Assembly: GCF_019710475.1 (NCBI RefSeq)
Contig: NZ_JAJFAX010000003.1
Span: forward strand, 434,001-498,000
DNA length: 64,000 nt
Source: Glycomyces sp. TRM65418
Lineage (GTDB): Bacteria > Actinomycetota > Actinomycetes > Mycobacteriales > Micromonosporaceae
Direction: 5' to 3'
The position numbers and the translations under genes were made by a program. This document shows positions 25,213-34,348 of this stretch, in pieces; position 1 is the first letter of the stretch, and each line of letters begins with the position of its first letter. The notes under the pieces were generated by a model, which ran no database searches, was not told the origin of the DNA, and worked only from the letters and a program-made list of their open reading frames with translations.

Positions 25213-25692
25213 ATGGGTCACACACGGTGGTTGAGCGAGGACGAGATGCGGGCGTGGCTGGCGTTCATGCCGGCGGCGACGCTGGTGGGGCGCGAACTCG
25301 ACCGGCAGCTCAAGGAGGACACGGGCCTCTCCCACCTGCAGTACGAGATCCTCATCCACCTCGACGAGGCCCGGCAGGGCGCGATGCGGATGACCGAGCT
25401 GGCCGAGCGGCTCGTCAACTCCAAGAGCGGCCTGACCTACCAGATCGGGCAGATGGAGAAGGCCGGGCTCGTCACGCGCCGCCAGTGCGAGTGGAGCAAG
25501 AGCGGCGTCCTCGCCGAGATCACCCCCGAGGGTCGCGCCATGCTCGAACGGGCCGCGCCCGGACACGTCGACAAGGTCCGCGAGATCCTCATCGACGTGC
25601 TCACCCCCGAGGAGCGCCGCGCGATCGCCGAAGGCCTCGGCCGGGTCCGCGACCGCATCATCGAGCGCAACGACGGCGAGGCCTGCTGGTAG
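25213..25692 (+). CDS. MarR family transcriptional regulator
   Basis: 159 residues. The winged helix-turn-helix occupies about 35-120, with recognition helix SKSGLTYQIGQMEKAGLVTR (about 76-95) and the wing around CEWSKSGVLAEITPEG. Helices at both ends form the dimer interface. A single cysteine in the wing (QCEWSK) could in principle sense thiol oxidation. The two perfect palindromes in its upstream gap are very probably its operators, giving control over itself and the divergent GTP cyclohydrolase II. The ligand is unknown. Confidence 0.88.
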   Translation: MGHTRWLSEDEMRAWLAFMPAATLVGRELDRQLKEDTGLSHLQYEILIHLDEARQGAMRMTELAERLVNSKSGLTYQIGQMEKAGLVTRRQCEWSKSGVLAEITPEGRAMLERAAPGHVDKVREILIDVLTPEERRAIAEGLGRVRDRIIERNDGEACW

Positions 25693-25783
25693 CGGAAGTC
25701 CCCACTGAGGCGACCGCGCCCCAAGGGACGCAACGGGACGAAATCCACGAACTTCGGGACCCCTAGGGAACCAATACTTTTCG

Positions 25784-25832
25784 TACAATCTCAGGTGGAA
25801 GCGAACATCCGGACCGCGTATCGACGGTCCGG
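25784..25832 (+). promoter_or_regulatory. Likely -10 element and 5'-leader hairpin of the secreted peptidase gene
   Basis: TACAAT at 25784-25789 is a good -10 hexamer, without a clear -35. Downstream, CCGGACCG (25809-25816) and CGGTCCGG (25825-25832) form an eight-base stem in the predicted leader, ending about 27 bases before the TTG start. Confidence 0.35.
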
Positions 25833-25859
25833 TCCCCGTCGACTGGAAGGAACTCCAGT

Positions 25860-27383
25860 TTGCAGACCTCCACCCGCCGTCTCGCCGCCGTCGCCGCGGC
25901 GCTCCTCGCCACCACCCTCCTCGCCGCGACCCCCGCGGCCGCCGCCGGCCCGCCCCACCGGGGCATCGACTGGCAGCCCTGTCCCGACGCCGAAGCGGGC
26001 GATCCGGTCGAGTGCGCCACCATCACCGTTCCGCTCGACTACGACCGTCCGCGGGGCGAGAAGATCGAGATCGGCCTCGCCCGCAGGCAGGCCGCGAACC
26101 CCCACGAGAAGATCGGCACGATCCTCATGGACCCCGGCGGCCCCGGCGGCTCCGGGGTCGCGAGCATCGTCTTCGGCGGCAACCCGCTGAGCGGCGAGGC
26201 CGCCGAACGGTTCGACATCGTCGGCTTCGACCCGCGCGGCGTCAACACCAGCACGCAGGTCCTCTGCAGCGAGGACGCGCTCGTGCCGGTCGCGCTCGCG
26301 GGCATCCCCCACGACGAGGCGTCCTTCGAGGCCCTCGAAGCCGCCAACGCCGGCCTCACCGAGGACTGCCGCGAGCGCACCGGGAAGCTGTTCGACCACG
26401 TCAGCAACCTGGAGACCGTCGAGGACATGGAGCGCATCCGGCGCGCCCTCGGCGAGGGGAGGCTCAACTTCCTGGGCTACTCCTACGGCACCCTCATGGG
26501 CCAGCAGTACGCCGAGCAGTACCCGCGGAAGATCCGCACCATGGTGCTGGACGGCAACATGGACCACAGCCTGGAGTCCACATGGGACTTCATGAGCTCG
26601 GAGACGGCGCCCGTGGAGGAGAACTTCCTCGCGTTCGCCGACTGGTGCGCGTCCGCATCCGAGTGCGCGCTCCACGGCGAAGACGTCGCGACCGTCCACG
26701 CCGAGCTCAAGGCCATGGCCCGGTCCGGCGGCCTGATCGACCCGTACAGCGGCGACCCGCTGGACTTCTACGGCCTGACCGAGGGCTACACCTTCGGCGC
26801 GAACTACCCGCAGTACTGGCCGACCCTCGCCGAGGAATACGCCGCCATGCTCGCGGGCGAGACGCTCCCGGGCGTGTCCGCGCTCCAGGAGGCCGCGCTC
26901 TTGGAGTACCTGTACTACCCGGCCTGGTGCCAGGACTGGGGCTGGGAGATCGAGGACTACGACGAGTTCGCCGCGCTCACCGGCAAACTCGCCGAGGAGT
27001 ACCCGAACGTGGAGTGGACGCCGTACAACACGCACGCGCTCGCCTGCGTCGGCTCCGGGATCGAGCACACCAACGGGCGCGAGGAACTGGACATCGACCA
27101 CGCGCCGCCGATCGTCTTCATCGGCAACGAGCACGACCCGGCCACGGTCTACGAGTGGACCCTGACCGCCGCCGAGCAGGCCGATGGCCACCTCATCACG
27201 TACGAGGGCTACAGCCACACCGTCTACGGCGGCTGGTCGGCGTGCGTCGACGACGCGGTGAACGCCTACTTCGTCGACCGCACCGTGCCGGAGGAGGGCC
27301 TGCGATGCCCGAACCTGGACTTCCCGGGAGGGTTCGGCGCGCTCGGCGACCAGCGGGCGCCGGGAACGGTCGGTCCTTACTAG
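25860..27383 (+). CDS. Secreted alpha/beta hydrolase, tripeptidyl-aminopeptidase type
   Basis: 507 residues. A signal peptide covers about 1-28 (basic start, alanine-rich core, cut near AAAAG). The mature protein is an alpha/beta hydrolase of the TAP-like family: oxyanion region MDPGGPGGSG (about 87-96), nucleophile elbow GYSYGT, acid Asp in NEHDPAT and catalytic His in EGYSHTVYGG. Several cysteines (CPDAE..., CSEDAL, DWCASASEC) would form disulfides outside the cell. It removes N-terminal peptides or acts as a related esterase. The start is TTG at 25860, the only codon that fits the signal peptide and the upstream AAGGA. Monocistronic, followed by a strong terminator. Confidence 0.87.
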   Translation: MQTSTRRLAAVAAALLATTLLAATPAAAAGPPHRGIDWQPCPDAEAGDPVECATITVPLDYDRPRGEKIEIGLARRQAANPHEKIGTILMDPGGPGGSGVASIVFGGNPLSGEAAERFDIVGFDPRGVNTSTQVLCSEDALVPVALAGIPHDEASFEALEAANAGLTEDCRERTGKLFDHVSNLETVEDMERIRRALGEGRLNFLGYSYGTLMGQQYAEQYPRKIRTMVLDGNMDHSLESTWDFMSSETAPVEENFLAFADWCASASECALHGEDVATVHAELKAMARSGGLIDPYSGDPLDFYGLTEGYTFGANYPQYWPTLAEEYAAMLAGETLPGVSALQEAALLEYLYYPAWCQDWGWEIEDYDEFAALTGKLAEEYPNVEWTPYNTHALACVGSGIEHTNGREELDIDHAPPIVFIGNEHDPATVYEWTLTAAEQADGHLITYEGYSHTVYGGWSACVDDAVNAYFVDRTVPEEGLRCPNLDFPGGFGALGDQRAPGTVGPY

Positions 27384-27399
27384 ACGCCTGCAGCGATGT

Positions 27400-27425
27400 G
27401 GCGGCCGGGCGCGAGCCCGGCCGCC
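27400..27425. terminator. Terminator between peptidase and glucose dehydrogenase genes
   Basis: GGCGGCCGGGC (27400-27410) pairs with GCCCGGCCGCC (27415-27425) around the loop GCGA, between two convergent genes. Confidence 0.82.
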
Positions 27426-27453
27426 TCCGCGTCCACAGCGGACATCCTAGCAG

Positions 27454-28509
27454 TCACGCGTCCTGGAGGTCGATGACGACCTTGACGTCGCCCCGCTGCC
27501 CCTGGAAGGCCTCCTTGAAGCGGCGCAACGGCACACGCCGGGTGATGATGCGCCGCAGCCAGTCGCGGTCGGCCGCCGCGAGGTACCGCGCCGCCTGCGC
27601 GTAGTGGTCCAGGTTGGCGTTGACCGTCCCGAAGACCACGTCGTTCTCCAGCACGAGGTCCCGGTTCACCTCCCCGGCGTCGACGCCCACCTTCCTGCCG
27701 GAGGAGGACACCCCGGTCAGGCACGTGATCCCGAACGACGAGGTCGCCCCGATCGCGTCGAACACGAGCGAAGGAGCGCCCGTGGCCTCGATGACGATGT
27801 CCGGCTCGGCCTTCGCGACCGCGGCCTCCATGCTCTCGTGGTGGTAGGCCACGCCGAGGTCGGCCGCGAGCTTCGGCTTCGGCCCGTCCTCGTTGTGGTC
27901 GTAGACGTGGACGTCGAGGCCGCGCTGCGCCCCGACGAGGGCCGCGAGCAGGCCGATCGGGCCCGCACCGGTGACCAGGACCGACCGCGGCTCGAACCAG
28001 GCGCGCCCGCCGATCCGGTCGATCTGCTCCCAGGCCTTGGCGAGGACGCTCATCGGCTCCAGGAGCACGCCCACTTCGGACAGCGCGGGGTCGATCTTGA
28101 CGGCGTACCCGGCCTCCACGGTCCACACCTCGCTGCCGTAGCCGTCGAGCTGCTTGATGCCGCGCTCGACGTAACCGCCGTTGCGGCACGAGTCGAACTC
28201 GCCGTGCGCGCACGCGCCGCACGGCACCGGATCGGGGCGGCGCACCACGCCGACCACGAGGTCGCCGGGCGCGAAGCCGCTGCCCTCGGGCGCGGTCCGC
28301 ACGCGGCCGAGCGACTCGTGGCCGAGCACCAGCCGGTCGGAACCGGGCGGCGCCCACCCGTACTCCCCCGCGATCAGGTCCTTGTCGGTGCCGCACACGC
28401 CGAGCGCGAGCCCGTCGACGAGCAGCTCGCCCGCTGCCGGCGTCGGCTCCTCGGTCTCGACGAGTTCCAGGGACCGCTTCCGGCCCGGTGCGATGGTCAA
28501 CGCGCGCAT
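27454..28509 (-). CDS. Glucose 1-dehydrogenase-like zinc alcohol dehydrogenase
   Basis: 351 residues of the medium-chain dehydrogenase family, closest in pattern to archaeal-type glucose 1-dehydrogenases. The catalytic zinc ligands are seen in GVCGTDKDL (about 37-45) and LGHES (about 62-66). The structural zinc region has cysteines in PCGACAHGEFDSC, and the nucleotide-binding motif VTGAGPIGLLAAL is at about 179-191. It oxidises glucose or a similar aldose to the lactone with NAD(P). It begins six bases after the GH15 hydrolase, so glucose released by that enzyme may be its substrate (inference). Confidence 0.82.
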   Translation of the reverse strand: MRALTIAPGRKRSLELVETEEPTPAAGELLVDGLALGVCGTDKDLIAGEYGWAPPGSDRLVLGHESLGRVRTAPEGSGFAPGDLVVGVVRRPDPVPCGACAHGEFDSCRNGGYVERGIKQLDGYGSEVWTVEAGYAVKIDPALSEVGVLLEPMSVLAKAWEQIDRIGGRAWFEPRSVLVTGAGPIGLLAALVGAQRGLDVHVYDHNEDGPKPKLAADLGVAYHHESMEAAVAKAEPDIVIEATGAPSLVFDAIGATSSFGITCLTGVSSSGRKVGVDAGEVNRDLVLENDVVFGTVNANLDHYAQAARYLAAADRDWLRRIITRRVPLRRFKEAFQGQRGDVKVVIDLQDA

Positions 28510-28515
28510 GGCTGC

Positions 28516-30339
28516 TCATTCCTCCTCTTGGGACGGTTCTTCCGGTTCGACGGCGTGCGGCTCCGCGGCCCGGTGCGCGCCGCTGAGATGCCGCGCGGCG
28601 TTCACCAGACCCACATGGCTGTACGCCTGCGGGGTGTTGCCCAGATGGCGGCCCGTGGCCATGTCCAGCTCCTCGCTGAGCAGGCCGAGGTCGTTGCGCA
28701 CCCCCAGCAGCCGCTCGAACAGCTCCCGGGCCTCGCGCTCGCGCCCGATCCCGTGCAGGGCCTCCACCAGCCAGAACGTGCAGGCGAGGAAGACGCCCTC
28801 CTCACCGGGGAGTCCGTCGACGCCGCCGTCGGACTCCATGTCGTACCGCAAGAGGAACCCGTCGCGGGACAGCTCGCGCTGCACCGCCTCGACGGTGCCG
28901 ACCACCCGCTGGTCGCCCCACGGCAGGAAGCCGACCTGAGGGATCAGCAGCAGCGCGGCGTCCAGGCCCTTGGAGCCGTAGAACTGGGTGAAGGTGCCGC
29001 GGTCGGGGTCGAAGCCGCGCTCGCACACCTGCGCGTGGATCCGGTCGCGCAGCTCGCGCCACCGCGCCACGGGCCCGTCGAGCCCGTAGCGCTCGACGGC
29101 CTGGACGGCCCGGTCGAACCCGGCCCAGGCCATGACCTTCGAGTGCACGAAGTGGCGGCGCTCGCCCCGGACCTCCCAGAGGCTGTCGTCGGGCTCGTTC
29201 CAATGCTCTTCGAGGAAGCGCAGCAGGGCCTTCTGCAGCTCCCAGGCGTTCTGGTTCGCCTCCAGGTCGGCGTCGCGGGCGAGATGCAGCGCGTCGAGGG
29301 TCTCGCCCCACACGTCGAGCTGGAACTGCCCGGTCGCGGCGTTGCCGATGCGCACCGGGGTCGAGCCCTCGTATCCGGGGAGCCAGTCGAGTTCGAGCTC
29401 GGGAAGCCAGTGGCGGCCGTCGAGGCCGTACATGATCTGGAGCTCCGCCGGGTCGCCCGCGGCGGCGCGCAGCAGCCACTGCCGCCACACGTCGGCCTCC
29501 TCGATGAAGCCGGTGCCGAGCAGCGCCTGGAGGACGAACCCGGCGTCGCGCAGCCAGCAGAACCGGTAGTCCCAGTTGCGGACCCCGCCGATGTCCTCCG
29601 GCAGCGAGGTCGTCGCGGCGGCCGCGATCCCCCCGGTCGGGTCGTACGTGAGGGCCTTCAGGGTCAGCAGGGAGCGCCGCACGGCCTCGTCCCACTCCCC
29701 TTCGTAGCGCAGGCGGCCCATCCACTCGGTCCAGAACGCCTCGGTGTGCTCGAGCGCCCACATCGGGTCGGGCGGCTCCGGACGATCCTCATGGGACAGC
29801 TGATGGATGAGCACGAACGACACCCGCTCCCCCGCGCCCACCGTGAACTCCGCGCGGGCGGTCGCGCGCTCGACCTCGAGCGGCACGTCGGCGTTGAGCC
29901 AGGCCGCGTCGGGTCCCGCGATCGCGGAGAGGTGCCCGTCGTGGCAGCGGATCCACGGCTCGACCCGGCCGTAGCCGAACCGCAGGCGCATCATCGTGCG
30001 CATCGGGACCCGTCCGCTGAGGCCCTCCACCACCCGCACCAGGTCGGCGGCCCCGTCCCGCGGCGGCATCGCGTCGGTGACCCGCACGCTGCCTTCGGGC
30101 GTGTCCCACTCGGTCTCCAGGACGAGCGTGTCGCCGCGGTAGCGGCGGCGCGTGCAGCGCCCGCCGGAGGCCGGCCCCAACTGCCAGCAGCCGTGCTCCT
30201 CGTCGCCGAGCAGGGCCGCGAAGCAGGCGGGCGAGTCGAACCGCGGCAGGCACAGCCAGTCGATCGATCCGTCCGCGCCGACCAGCGCAGCCGTGTGCAG
30301 GTCCCCGAGCAATCCGTAATCCTCGATCCGCGAGGCCAC
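28516..30339 (-). CDS. Glycoside hydrolase family 15 protein (trehalase/glucoamylase type)
   Basis: 607 residues with no signal peptide, so cytoplasmic. The N-terminal beta-domain starts with IEDYGLLGDLHTAALVGADG, the hallmark of bacterial GH15 proteins related to mycobacterial trehalase. The (alpha/alpha)6 barrel follows, with IGGVRNWDYRFCWLRDAGFV (about 230-250) supplying substrate-binding residues and GVFLACTFWLVEAL in the C-terminal third. It hydrolyses an alpha-linked glucoside such as trehalose or maltooligosaccharide to glucose. The glucose dehydrogenase gene six bases downstream supports a two-enzyme route. The precise substrate cannot be told. Confidence 0.86.
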   Translation of the reverse strand: MASRIEDYGLLGDLHTAALVGADGSIDWLCLPRFDSPACFAALLGDEEHGCWQLGPASGGRCTRRRYRGDTLVLETEWDTPEGSVRVTDAMPPRDGAADLVRVVEGLSGRVPMRTMMRLRFGYGRVEPWIRCHDGHLSAIAGPDAAWLNADVPLEVERATARAEFTVGAGERVSFVLIHQLSHEDRPEPPDPMWALEHTEAFWTEWMGRLRYEGEWDEAVRRSLLTLKALTYDPTGGIAAAATTSLPEDIGGVRNWDYRFCWLRDAGFVLQALLGTGFIEEADVWRQWLLRAAAGDPAELQIMYGLDGRHWLPELELDWLPGYEGSTPVRIGNAATGQFQLDVWGETLDALHLARDADLEANQNAWELQKALLRFLEEHWNEPDDSLWEVRGERRHFVHSKVMAWAGFDRAVQAVERYGLDGPVARWRELRDRIHAQVCERGFDPDRGTFTQFYGSKGLDAALLLIPQVGFLPWGDQRVVGTVEAVQRELSRDGFLLRYDMESDGGVDGLPGEEGVFLACTFWLVEALHGIGREREARELFERLLGVRNDLGLLSEELDMATGRHLGNTPQAYSHVGLVNAARHLSGAHRAAEPHAVEPEEPSQEEE

Positions 30340-30485
30340 GCGCCCACCTCCCTCATGTTCCTTCTTCGGTCCCGCTCGACTACCCGACGACGCTCGGCAT
30401 ATGCGTGCGGCGACGGGACATCACCGATGGATCGCGCGCTCCAGGCGTACTACCATGTGGGATCCGCCGATCCAGGGAGCGCGCC

Positions 30486-32105
30486 ATGAGTGCCGTCGAG
30501 ACCCACACTGTCACCAACCAGGCGCCGCCGCTGGTGGACCGGAATCTGTACACGACGAACGCGCCGCTGCGCGAGGCCGCCGAGCGGTCGGGCGCGGGCT
30601 GGATCGCCGAGCGGGCGCGGGCCCTCGGCGGCGTCCTCGCGGGCGCGGACGCGGCGCGGTGGGCCGAGGAGGCGCACCGGAACCCGCCGGTGCTGCGCAC
30701 CCACGACCGGTACGGGAACCGGATCGACGAGGTCGACTTCCACCCGTCGTGGCACCGGTTCATGGGTCTGGCCGTCGAGCACGGCGCGCACGCGATGCCG
30801 TGGGCCGAGCCGCGACCCGGCGCGCACGCCGCGCGGGCGGTGCTCGTCTCGATGCTCGCCCAGATCGAACCGGGCCACGCCTGCCCGATCTCGATGACCT
30901 ACGCGGCCGTCCCGGCGCTGCGCGCGAGTCCTCGCCTGGCCGCGGTGTGGGAGCCGCGCATCGTGTCCCGGGAGTACGATCCGGGGCCGCGCCCCCTGAG
31001 CGAGAAGGCGGGCGTGCTCGTCGGGATGGCGATGACCGAGAAGCAGGGCGGCTCCGACGTCCGCGCGAACACGACCGCCGCGACGCCGCTCGGGGACGGC
31101 GCCTATGCGCTGCGCGGGCACAAGTGGTTCTGCTCGGCGCCGATGAACGACGCGTTCCTGGTGCTCGCGCAGGCGCCCGGCGGGCTGTCGTGCTTCCTCC
31201 TCCCCAGGGTCCTGCCCGACGGCAACCGGAACGCGATCCGGCTGCAGCGCTTGAAGGACAAGCTCGGGAACCGGTCGAACGCCTCGGCCGAGATCGAACT
31301 GCACGACGCCGTCGCCCACCTCGTCGGGGAGGAGGGCCGCGGCGTCGCCACCATCATCGAGATGGTCAACCACACCCGGCTCGACTGCGTCATCGCCACC
31401 GCGGCCGGGATGCGCCAGAGCACCGCCGAGGCGGCCTGGCACGCCGCGCACCGCAGCGCCTTCGGGCGGCGGCTGATCGACCAGCCGCTCATGACGCAGG
31501 TCCTCGCCGACCTGTGCGTCGAGTCCGAGGCCGCCACGGCCGCGATGATGCGTCTGGCCGCGGCCTACGACGACCCCGCCGACGCGCCGTTCCGGCGGCT
31601 GGCGACGGCCGTCGCGAAGTACTGGGTGTGCAAACGCGGCCCCGGCCACGCCGCCGAGGCCCTGGAATGCCTGGGCGGCAACGGCTACATCGAGGAGGCC
31701 CCGCTGGCGCGGCGGTACCGCGAGCAGCCGCTGATGTCCATTTGGGAAGGATCGGGGAACGTCATCTGCCTCGACGTCCTGCGGGCGCTCGCGACCGCCC
31801 CGGAGAGCGCCGAGGCCTTCTTGGCGGAGGTCGAACCGGCCGCCGCCGCGGACGCGCGGCTGCGGGAGCACGTCGACCGCGTGAAGCGGCGCCTCGGCGA
31901 CGGCGTCGAGCCGGCGGGGGCGCGGCGGCTCACCGAGGACCTGGGCCTGGCGCTGCAGGCCGCACTCCTCGTCCGACACGCCACGACCGAGGTGGCCGAC
32001 GCCTTCTGCGCCGCACGCCTCGGCCCCCGCCGGGGCCTGAACTACGGTGCGGTGCCGACGAAAGCGGCGGAGGCGATCGTCGCGAGGCACCTGCCCGAGG
32101 ATTGA
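30486..32105 (+). CDS. aidB: AidB-like acyl-CoA dehydrogenase family protein
   Basis: 539 residues, almost exactly the length of AidB and longer than common acyl-CoA dehydrogenases. The N-terminal extension (NQAPPLVDRNLYTTNAPL) is the AidB signature. FAD-binding MAMTEKQGGSDVRAN is at about 179-193, and FCSAPMNDAF, NRSNASAEIEL and CLGGNGYIEE follow. AidB belongs to the adaptive response to alkylation damage; it binds DNA and keeps an active flavin, but its reaction is unsettled. The ATG at 30486 follows GGGAG. No Ada gene is visible. It is monocistronic and convergent with the esterase gene. Confidence 0.86.
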   Translation: MSAVETHTVTNQAPPLVDRNLYTTNAPLREAAERSGAGWIAERARALGGVLAGADAARWAEEAHRNPPVLRTHDRYGNRIDEVDFHPSWHRFMGLAVEHGAHAMPWAEPRPGAHAARAVLVSMLAQIEPGHACPISMTYAAVPALRASPRLAAVWEPRIVSREYDPGPRPLSEKAGVLVGMAMTEKQGGSDVRANTTAATPLGDGAYALRGHKWFCSAPMNDAFLVLAQAPGGLSCFLLPRVLPDGNRNAIRLQRLKDKLGNRSNASAEIELHDAVAHLVGEEGRGVATIIEMVNHTRLDCVIATAAGMRQSTAEAAWHAAHRSAFGRRLIDQPLMTQVLADLCVESEAATAAMMRLAAAYDDPADAPFRRLATAVAKYWVCKRGPGHAAEALECLGGNGYIEEAPLARRYREQPLMSIWEGSGNVICLDVLRALATAPESAEAFLAEVEPAAAADARLREHVDRVKRRLGDGVEPAGARRLTEDLGLALQAALLVRHATTEVADAFCAARLGPRRGLNYGAVPTKAAEAIVARHLPED

Positions 32106-32133
32106 GCCGCAGGCGGCCTCGGGAGGCGCGGCC

Positions 32134-33063
32134 CTATCCGTGGAGGCCCTTGGCGAGGAAGTCGATCGAGGCCGCCACCTCGGGGATCTTCGGGGAGTGG
32201 TTCAGGTGGCCGTGGGTCATGCCGCGGGCCAGGTACGTCTCGACCGGGACGCCGACCTCCTGCAGTTGGCGCTCCAGCAGCTCGGAGGAGGCGCGCAGGT
32301 CGTCGTACTCGGAGATGCAGATCCTGGTGCGGGGCAGGCCGTCGAGTCTGGCCGCGCCCGGCAGGGCGTCCGGCGGCACGTCGCTGATGCGGCCCACGTA
32401 GTTGCGGACCATCTCCTCGACGCCCTGGGGCTCGAAGCGGAACGGCAGCGCCGCCATCTCGCCGCTCAACGCGGGGCTCAGGGCCGGGTTCGGGTAGTGG
32501 GCGAACGGATAGGCGAGGAGGAGCGCGTCCGGCGGCCGTGCGCCGGAGTCCCTGGCGCGCAGAGCGGCGGCGAGGACCAGCGCGGCTCCGGCGCTGGCGC
32601 CGCCCGAGGCGATCGGCGCGTCGGGGGGCAGGTCTTGTTCGATGAGCCAATACCACGATGCCGATATATCATCGATCGGCACGGGGTAGGTGAGGACGCC
32701 GTCGGCGAGGCGGTAGTCCACCGAGGCCACGAAGGCTCCGGCGCGGCGGGCCAGTTCGATGCTCACGACGTGGCCTTCGAACATGTCGAGGTCGCCGTGG
32801 CGGAAGCCGCCGCCGTGGGCCCACAGGACGGCGCCGGTGATCGGGCCGTCGGGCCGGTAGCAGCGCAACGGGATCGGGCCGTGGGGGCCGTCGATCGCGA
32901 GGTCCTCCACGGCGACGCCCGTGGTGTCCCAGGCGAGCGCGTCCCCCACGTACTCGCGCACGAACGCCTGGGTCAGCGCCTGGCGCTCCTCATCGGTCGC
33001 GCCTGCGGCGGCGGCCGTCTCCATGCCGCGGAACATCTCGGTGAAGTACTCGTCGACCGGCAC
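32134..33063 (-). CDS. Alpha/beta hydrolase, hormone-sensitive-lipase-like esterase
   Basis: 309 residues. The oxyanion motif HGGGF is at about 89-93, as in the HSL (bacterial esterase family IV). The nucleophile elbow reads GGASAG instead of the usual GDSAG (Ser near 150), the acid Asp lies in EYDDLR and the catalytic His in GMTHGHLN. It likely hydrolyses short-chain esters in the cytoplasm. It starts 27 bases after the ARMT1-like gene on the same strand, so the two may be co-transcribed. Confidence 0.83.
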   Translation of the reverse strand: MPVDEYFTEMFRGMETAAAAGATDEERQALTQAFVREYVGDALAWDTTGVAVEDLAIDGPHGPIPLRCYRPDGPITGAVLWAHGGGFRHGDLDMFEGHVVSIELARRAGAFVASVDYRLADGVLTYPVPIDDISASWYWLIEQDLPPDAPIASGGASAGAALVLAAALRARDSGARPPDALLLAYPFAHYPNPALSPALSGEMAALPFRFEPQGVEEMVRNYVGRISDVPPDALPGAARLDGLPRTRICISEYDDLRASSELLERQLQEVGVPVETYLARGMTHGHLNHSPKIPEVAASIDFLAKGLHG

Positions 33064-33090
33064 GGCCGCCTCCTTCGATAGGGCAATCGC

Positions 33091-34281
33091 TTACACGTGC
33101 ACCTGAATCATGGCGTGCGTGCCGCTGATCCGCCAGTCCGGCCGACCGGAATCGAGTTCGGCGAGGCGAGCGGGGGCGATGCCGACGGCGAGGTCGGACT
33201 TCGCGGTCCGCAGTGCGGCCACGGCGCCGGGGAAATAGTCCGCGACCTCGCCGAAGGCCGTGGCGGCGTCCCATTCGCGGTCGCCGACGAGCCTGCGGTA
33301 GTTCAAGTCGCCCTTGAGGATCACGAGTTTCGCGTCCGCGAAGTCCCGCGCCAGGTCGGGCGGGAGGTGGTGGTAGGTGGAGGGCAGGACGTAGCAGGGA
33401 TGGGCGCGCAGGCGCAGGCGTCCGGTGCGGATCGCGGTTCGCAGCCGTTCGGCGAGGGCCCGGACCGCATCGTTCGGGTTCGCGCCGATCGCGTCCAGGG
33501 TCGCGAGGACGTCGTGGCCGGTGGCGTCCGAGACGAAGTACGGGTGCGGTTTGAGGTGGAGTTCCACCGCGCCGGCGCCGGTTTCGAGGAGGCTGTCGGC
33601 CAGCGCGAGGTCGGCGGTGAGCTCGCGGCCGGCGTTGTCGGCGACGAGGATCACGGGCCGGTCGACCGGGCCGTCGACGAGGTCCCAGAGGGCGGCGCTG
33701 TCGTCGACCACGACGGCGCCGCGGCCTTCGATGGCGTTGGTGGTGCGGAAACCGAGGTCGGCCTGGTTGCCCCAGAGGCTCGCGTGCAGCAGTGCCTGGC
33801 GGCGCTCATAGGGGTCGCGTTCGGTGAGCGCGGCGTAGGCGTCGAGGTCGGCGAGGATCTCGGGGCCGTCGAGCTGCGCGTGCTTCTGGGGCGCGAAGAG
33901 GTCGACGCCGTGCCAGGCGCTGTCAGGCTCGAAGTACTCGACGGCCTCGAGCAGGCGGCGGTAGAAGTACGACTCGGCCCAGATGAACGGCAGGGCGCGC
34001 CAAGGCCTGCCGGCGCGCTCGGCGATCTGGGACTCCCAGAACGGCGCGTTCGGGCCCGGCGGGACCTCCGGCGGCACGGTCCCGTCGAGGCTCTCGGCGA
34101 GGAGGGCTTCGAGGCGGTCCCGAAGGCGCGGCGGGTACGGGAAGTCGCGGATCAGGTTCGCGATCAGGGCCGGGTGGCGCTCGTGGAAGACCGAGTAGCT
34201 GAAGGATTCGGGCCGGTCGATGCCGATCCGCGGGGGCGGTCCGTCCGGGCGTTGATCATCCACAGTTGCCACTCCGTTCAC
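33091..34281 (-). CDS. Damage-control phosphatase, ARMT1/DUF89 family
   Basis: 396 residues. The DUF89 fold is shown by SLWGNQADL (about 168-176), the metal-binding VADNAGREL (about 214-222) and LVILKGDLNYRRLVGD near 325-340. The family dephosphorylates damaged or surplus sugar-phosphate metabolites with a divalent metal; human ARMT1 and plant relatives act on fructose-1-phosphate and similar compounds. The GTG start at 34281 is followed by a hydrophilic leader. It heads a small minus-strand unit with the esterase. Confidence 0.84.
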   Translation of the reverse strand: MNGVATVDDQRPDGPPPRIGIDRPESFSYSVFHERHPALIANLIRDFPYPPRLRDRLEALLAESLDGTVPPEVPPGPNAPFWESQIAERAGRPWRALPFIWAESYFYRRLLEAVEYFEPDSAWHGVDLFAPQKHAQLDGPEILADLDAYAALTERDPYERRQALLHASLWGNQADLGFRTTNAIEGRGAVVVDDSAALWDLVDGPVDRPVILVADNAGRELTADLALADSLLETGAGAVELHLKPHPYFVSDATGHDVLATLDAIGANPNDAVRALAERLRTAIRTGRLRLRAHPCYVLPSTYHHLPPDLARDFADAKLVILKGDLNYRRLVGDREWDAATAFGEVADYFPGAVAALRTAKSDLAVGIAPARLAELDSGRPDWRISGTHAMIQVHV

Positions 34282-34348
34282 TCGCGGTACGAGAGCATGA
34301 TCCCATCACGGCCGGGCACGTGCTCGGCGCGGCCGGTCAGGTCCGGTC

